Assembly (NCBI GenBank): GCA_900618425.1
Contig: UZAN01042828.1
Coordinates: 14,595 to 27,954 of the forward strand
From: Echinostoma caproni
Taxonomy: Eukaryota > Platyhelminthes > Trematoda > Plagiorchiida > Echinostomatidae
Length of the DNA stretch: 13,360 nt
Reading direction: 5' to 3'
Numbering within the stretch: the first letter of the stretch is position 1; each line of letters opens with the position of its first letter. This document shows positions 9,341 through 13,360 of the stretch, one piece after another. Below the pieces are notes generated by a model. It did no database searches and was not told the DNA's origin. It was given only the letters and a program-made list of their open reading frames with translations. Made by a program: the position numbers and the translations under genes.

Positions 9341-9345
9341 ACAGG

Positions 9346-12224
9346 TTAAAGGAGTGTCGGTTTGGGAGTCTGCTGGGGTTGGACTTATCATTTATGCCGA
9401 TTACTCTGTGTTTGGTTGAGTGCCTTTTCGAGAATCGGTCAGGAAAGTTTGAGGGAAGTGAAATTCAGGTTGAGAGAGAGAGTGTAGTTTATAGAGGACA
9501 TAGAATTGACCCAGAAACATCAGTTACGGGTTTCTTCACAGTACCCAAGAGCCACACTAAAGGATTGCGTATGACAACCCTGTAGAATCCCTGGCAATAC
9601 GGATTATGAAGCCCGAGTTGCGTAAACAACCTAACCTAGTTCGAACACTGCTGTTACCATTACCACAAAAGTGGTTATCCAACCATTCCGTATGCCATCT
9701 TTACCCATTCACTCTCCCTTCTTCATTCCTTGTCCTTTTTACTCACACTTTCCCACCTATTTTATTCATTCTTGACAAACATCCTTGACATCGCATTTTT
9801 CATACTGATTTGCCCTACCCATTTATTGTTGTCAACCAAAACTCTTGCACACATGCACACTGATTCAACACCAACGTAGACCGTGCATCAATCTATTGAA
9901 TAGTTAAACTATATACGTAAATTCACCAAGCGATACGCCGGGAAGAAATTTCTTCAGGATTCCACTGTCTTTTTACGCATCCATAAGGTAGGAGAAGCTT
10001 TAGAGCAGTGGTCGCTGGATCTTGTTGATGCAGATGTCTTTCTGTATCGGAACGTTCGTCGTGCGCGGTCAAACGTGGTTTGCAAGCAACCAACTCATCC
10101 TCCAACTGCAGAGTTCTATGGTGTTCTAGTGACCACTGCTGTTGTTATCTGCCATTTGACCTCACGTGGAGCCACTGGATGAACGAGATCAGATTAAATA
10201 TACGAAGGATTTTGATTCCTACTTCATTGTACTTTCAACTTTTGCTGATATTCTTCCACTCTGGTTCCGAAGGAACGGAACGAATGCTGTTCCAGGAGTC
10301 CGATTAAGTATCAATTCGGCTGCGGATTAACCTGTGGTTTCATCAAGTACAGCAGTCGGACGATATGCGTCCATGAATCAATCATGAAGCGGTATCTACT
10401 ACGAGGGTGAATCATGTTGTACGAGATTTGTTGTCTAAAGCAGGCTTTTTTCCTGTCCGGCAGACATGACCACATGACCAAATCGTGGATATCAAACAAA
10501 CTGCAAACTCGCTGTCTTCAGACAGGCATTAATTCAGAACCCCCAGTTTGATGAATGGGTTGACTTTTCTCAAGTGTTTTAACTCTATAAGGTGAAATAT
10601 ATATGCTTCGCCAGATTTATCGGCCCTCAGTCAACCACTATATTCGAGATGCACAGGATATCCGCTTGTTGTCTTTTGGATTGTGGGTTCAAACCCGAAG
10701 AACTTCATCCAAATTTGTCATCTGTTATTCCGCAGCCTCCAGTCGACCTCGGCTCCCTTTCCTTGATATGGGTCATGTTTACTATTTTAATGTGGAAGGA
10801 AGTGATGATTATTAAGTCCCTGTATTCTGACGAAAGAATCCTCGTAATTTTCAAGCAAAACAGACAACTACCACGAAGCTGCAATTGGAGCTAACTACTA
10901 GCTTGTCTACTCTCTTTGTGCACATCTTGTTGTTTGTAAATGTCACCTACAAGGCAACTGATCTAGAGAGCACTAATGCAATATGAACTGAGGCGAAGTA
11001 CATCCAAATCCAGTAAGAAACAACGTACCCACTGTGATGAGGTGGATTTCAGCTGTTCTCGTTCGAACGAGTTGAACCACCAGCAACTGCAAGTGATTCT
11101 CCGGCTAGATGGACTCCGACAAACCTTCTACATTATGGCTGATTCTTTTTTTATCGTTCTACTCTTCCCGTCACGGCCTTTTTTCTCTCTATCGGCTAAT
11201 ATGCAAAATTTGTGCGCTAATTTTGGGCAGACATTTTCACAGCTTGCCTGAAGAAGCGGCGCGTGAAACTTTTTTGGAGGGAGGGTCAGTTCGAATCTGC
11301 GGTACATTCGCTATCTTCTCAACTTTCGCTGCGCAATATATCACTGCAGTTTCAAATGCGGGAGTTTGCATTTTACGGATAAACCAATAAGAAACATTCC
11401 AAAAATGTCTTCGCTTTTGGCCGAAACATACACAACTTTATTCTGGATATCTTTACCCCGCTAGCTATTTAAGAAGGGTTGGTCTGACCCCTGCGGTAAT
11501 CTTGATAGGAGTACTGTATTTGTGTGCAATCTTCGAGATGGATCTGAAATACTTTTGTCCGCAATGAATGTTGGTTTGAAAAGCCACACCCAGGGTCGTT
11601 CGAAGCCCTACTCGAATTTGTCCAGCTTCTGGTAGATTGGACGAATGGTCCCCGAATTGCTTTCAACGCAATAAATATATGCTGAGTAAAACATTGCTTC
11701 ATCAGTTTACATTCAAGTGAGATCTATGCGTAGTTTAAGTTGCTGGTTCTCAGGATTAACCGTGTGATTAGGGAGGTCACTTTTTTCTACTGTTCAGCAC
11801 ATTGAATTTTTTTATCAGAAACATTCTGACAGGGAATCTATTCCCCCAGATCGTTTTTTTCCTCCATGGACTGACCCATTGATCGCACACAGTGATTGGC
11901 TGCTACTTCTACTGCTACTACACACGCATACACGGAGTCTTGTTCTACACTATTATCATAATGATAATGATCCGATCCATCCAACCAGTTATCAGTACTG
12001 AACTACCGGTTGTGATTATTTCGTTGACCGCTTGACTGATTAAACAGGCCTGTCTCCGTATTGACACTCGCTTGATCTCCAACCTATAGTTCGGCGGCTA
12101 CATGCGTACGTATTGCGTATAAGCGAACTGCCTTTTTGAAATACATGGTTATTTGCTCGCTTGATCGCGGCGAAACAGTTTCCACTAAGATAACCATGGC
12201 ACTGATCAGGAAGTTCCCAACTAC
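9346..12224. other. Unassigned region upstream of LINE-A, no firm gene
   Basis: This 2.9-kb stretch begins where the LINE-A 5' region would be, then holds a C/T-rich plus strand at about 9660-9860 and scattered short frames. Two frames deserve note. One is an ATG-less plus-strand frame at 9904-10179. The other is on the minus strand at about 11470-11680, where alternative frames give protein-like but unrecognised sequence (such as GQIRVGLRTTLGVAF). Neither has clear splice sites or domains. A 9-bp inverted repeat (CATGGTTAT / ATAACCATG) lies at 12144-12152 and 12190-12198. No RNA gene was found. Confidence 0.3.
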
Positions 12225-12300
12225 CCAGTTCGTGTGAATTCGAACCTCATGCCAAAAAGCACTCCAGTGAGAGAGACTGCTTGGCCATCATAATCGCTGA
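12225..12300 (-). repeat. tRNA-like segment, possible SINE head or tRNA pseudogene
   Basis: On the minus strand TGGCCAAGCAGT (12287-12276) fits the RNA polymerase III A box, and GGTTCGAATTC (12246-12236) fits the B box, 29 bases apart. The A-box side reads GATGGCCAAGCAGTCT, like the D arm of class II tRNAs (Leu/Ser: GATGGCCGAGTGGTCT). The T arm can pair at most positions around loop TTCGAAT. An acceptor stem cannot be formed, so it is not a working tRNA. A tRNA-derived SINE or a decayed tRNA copy are the likely readings; a chance match is possible. Confidence 0.4.
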
Positions 12301-12907
12301 TACCGAGCTTCACTACACATGGACTACGATCGAGACCGATTGCAGCAAGAGAGTGTTGTTGGAATGGACCTATGAATTTCTTGTTCACACAATTAGTATG
12401 CCAGTCATCACTTATAAGTAGCTACAAATGTTTTATTGTTTTTATCATTTATTAGCAGTCACCTAATTTAAAGCCCGATCTTAGAGCTCTTCAGTCCATA
12501 GACACACATACACCTACACACACATATACACACATATATATATCACAATTCTGTGCCAAATGAGTACAGTTCAGGGGACTGGTTATTCGAGTTTTCCAGT
12601 TTCATTCTCACAACGCTTCATTTCAACCGGATTTTAAACGCACCCACGGACGGTAACCTCAATGCAATCAAAGTTATGTATTACAGGAGTAACAGGATTT
12701 CTTGCTTAGATCGAGTTTGCCTAATGTGATTTTGGCAAGATATTTGAATGGTACAGTACACTGCCTTTCCACGAAATTAGAATAAGTGAGAAAGTCCTTA
12801 CCGACTAGATTTCTGTGGTTCATTAAACAAGGAAAGGGTTTCGGGATTTTTCTTCTAAGCATCGATTGTTCCTCGCCAGTAGAGTTTCAGTTTGAAAAAA
12901 CATTAAG
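12301..12907. other. Unassigned stretch with microsatellite, no gene seen
   Basis: Apart from the CA/TA microsatellite at 12501-12543 nothing was recognised here. Short frames on both strands at 12674-12862 and 12786-13043 lack domains and overlap the start of the dispersed repeat. Confidence 0.35.
12501..12543 (+). repeat. CA/TA-rich microsatellite
   Basis: An imperfect run of CACACATA units passes into ATATATATAT. It is a simple alternating purine-pyrimidine repeat with no assigned function, probably variable in length. Confidence 0.85.
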
Positions 12908-13003
12908 CATGCATTTCTGTGTGCCGCTTTTGGTCGCTGTCTGTTGGCTGCCCATTCGGATGAACAATGGGAGAAAAACGGGAACGTTGAAAGCAAGATC
13001 GAA
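12908..13003 (+). repeat. Dispersed repeat, copy 2 (partner at 3151-3234)
   Basis: The core 12930-12975 agrees with 3163-3208 at 40 of 46 positions in the same orientation, with looser similarity on both sides. Here the repeat leads into the GC-richer block at 13004-13360, which the first copy lacks, so either the first copy is truncated or the two blocks are unrelated neighbours. Confidence 0.6.
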
Positions 13004-13360
13004 AAGTGGGAAGTTCAGTGGCCTAATGTTGCAAAGAAATTGAGAAGATGCACGAACACCGCTGTTTACGACACTCAGTCATATCACTGTGTCTCTAACC
13101 CTCGGTTACCGTCAGCCCGAGGTCCCCATCCAGAGCGCCTAACGGGGCCTACTAACCCGGTCCCCTGGTCAGAGTTTTCATACCATCGTGCCAGGTCTTA
13201 GCTTGACCACTCTTGGCTTTATTCTACCCACTGGTTGCCTCGGCGAACATCGCTCACCTTGGCAACCTGTTTGGTGACATGCGTAACATTTGCCCCAAAC
13301 AACGTAATCTATGGAGGTCGACCACTTGCTCCAGTGGGCGACCGCGGTTGCCTAAAACTC
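13004..13360. repeat. GC-richer block at the window edge, probable unidentified repeat
   Basis: Base composition shifts: from about 13060 onward G+C is clearly higher than in the preceding 700 bases, with strings such as GAGCGCCTAACGGGGCC and GGTCGACC. A 6-bp hairpin stem CCTCGG / CCGAGG lies at 13100-13105 and 13117-13122. A plus-strand frame is open to 13201 but matches no family I know. The sharp compositional change suggests an inserted repeat or the end of another gene; the window stops before this can be settled. Confidence 0.35.

Larger units (their letters stand above)
7350..9345 (-). mobile_element. LINE-A: degenerate CR1-like non-LTR retrotransposon, minus strand
   Basis: Reading the minus strand from about 9345 down to 7350 gives, in order, an almost complete APE-type endonuclease, a linker of normal length (about 250 codons from SDH to the KGG box), and reverse-transcriptase boxes through the FADD region. 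The motif wording (KGG-x-RS, DEWTRSVEAGEA, TKTWR) is closest to the CR1 group common in flatworms and vertebrates. The motifs fall in frames that change at least five times and are cut by stops, so this is an old dead copy. The 5' end beyond 9345 and the 3' end below about 7350 were not defined, and no target-site duplication was found. Confidence 0.85.

Noticed and set aside
9660..9790. Repeat shared between the C/T-rich stretches at 5055-5130 and 9675-9780
   Set aside because: The resemblance is limited to low-complexity pyrimidine strings. The first stretch is explained by LINE-B RT coding sequence, and no colinear match holds.
10660..10705. B-box-like GGGTTCAAACCC near 10686 as a tRNA or SINE
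   Set aside because: No A box at tRNA spacing and no T-arm pairing beyond the closing pairs.
11270..11305. B-box-like AGTTCGAATCTGC as a tRNA or SINE
   Set aside because: Only three T-arm pairs form and no A box lies at the right distance.
1..13360. Prokaryotic operon, CRISPR array, phage or plasmid features
   Set aside because: There are no long packed frames, no regularly spaced repeats and no ribosome-binding-site pattern; the exon and LINE content are eukaryotic.

Overview
This window looks like animal (metazoan) genomic DNA. It has no bacterial-style gene packing, its longest ATG-started frame is only 122 codons, and it holds one convincing spliced exon and at least two badly decayed non-LTR retrotransposons (LINEs). 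The LINE types and the moderate AT richness would suit a parasitic flatworm such as a fluke or tapeworm. That placement is an inference; no marker gene fixes the taxon.

Layout. On the minus strand at 180-359 lies a clean 60-codon internal exon, with a 3' splice site just before it and GTAAGT just after, encoding two membrane-spanning segments of an unidentified polytopic membrane protein. The rest of the window may be its upstream intron or intergenic DNA; no second exon could be assigned. From 360 to about 3150 nothing is recognisable apart from a G10 run. At 3151-3234 there is one copy of a short dispersed repeat whose partner sits at 12908-13003. A near-perfect 58-bp inverted repeat lies at 3682-3739 and 3962-4019.

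From about 4165 to 6114, plus strand, runs the first degenerate LINE (LINE-B): a weak endonuclease remnant, then an ordered series of reverse-transcriptase boxes and a C-terminal domain, spread over three frames. From about 9345 down to about 7350, minus strand, runs the second (LINE-A): an APE-type endonuclease from its N-terminal motif to the SDH box, then reverse-transcriptase boxes up to a mutated FADD box. It most resembles the CR1 group. The two LINEs are convergent, with about 1.2 kb between their 3' parts. Neither can make a working protein: reading frames are broken and catalytic residues replaced.

From about 9350 to 12220 I see no firm gene; there is one 92-codon open stretch without a start codon and one minus-strand frame of uncertain meaning. 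At 12225-12300 a minus-strand segment has tRNA-like A and B boxes and may be the head of a SINE. A CA/TA microsatellite follows. The last 320 bases are visibly richer in G+C and look like another repeat family running off the window edge.

No genes here form a pathway. The region is best read as an intron or intergenic interval built up from old retroelement insertions, next to one exon of a host membrane-protein gene.
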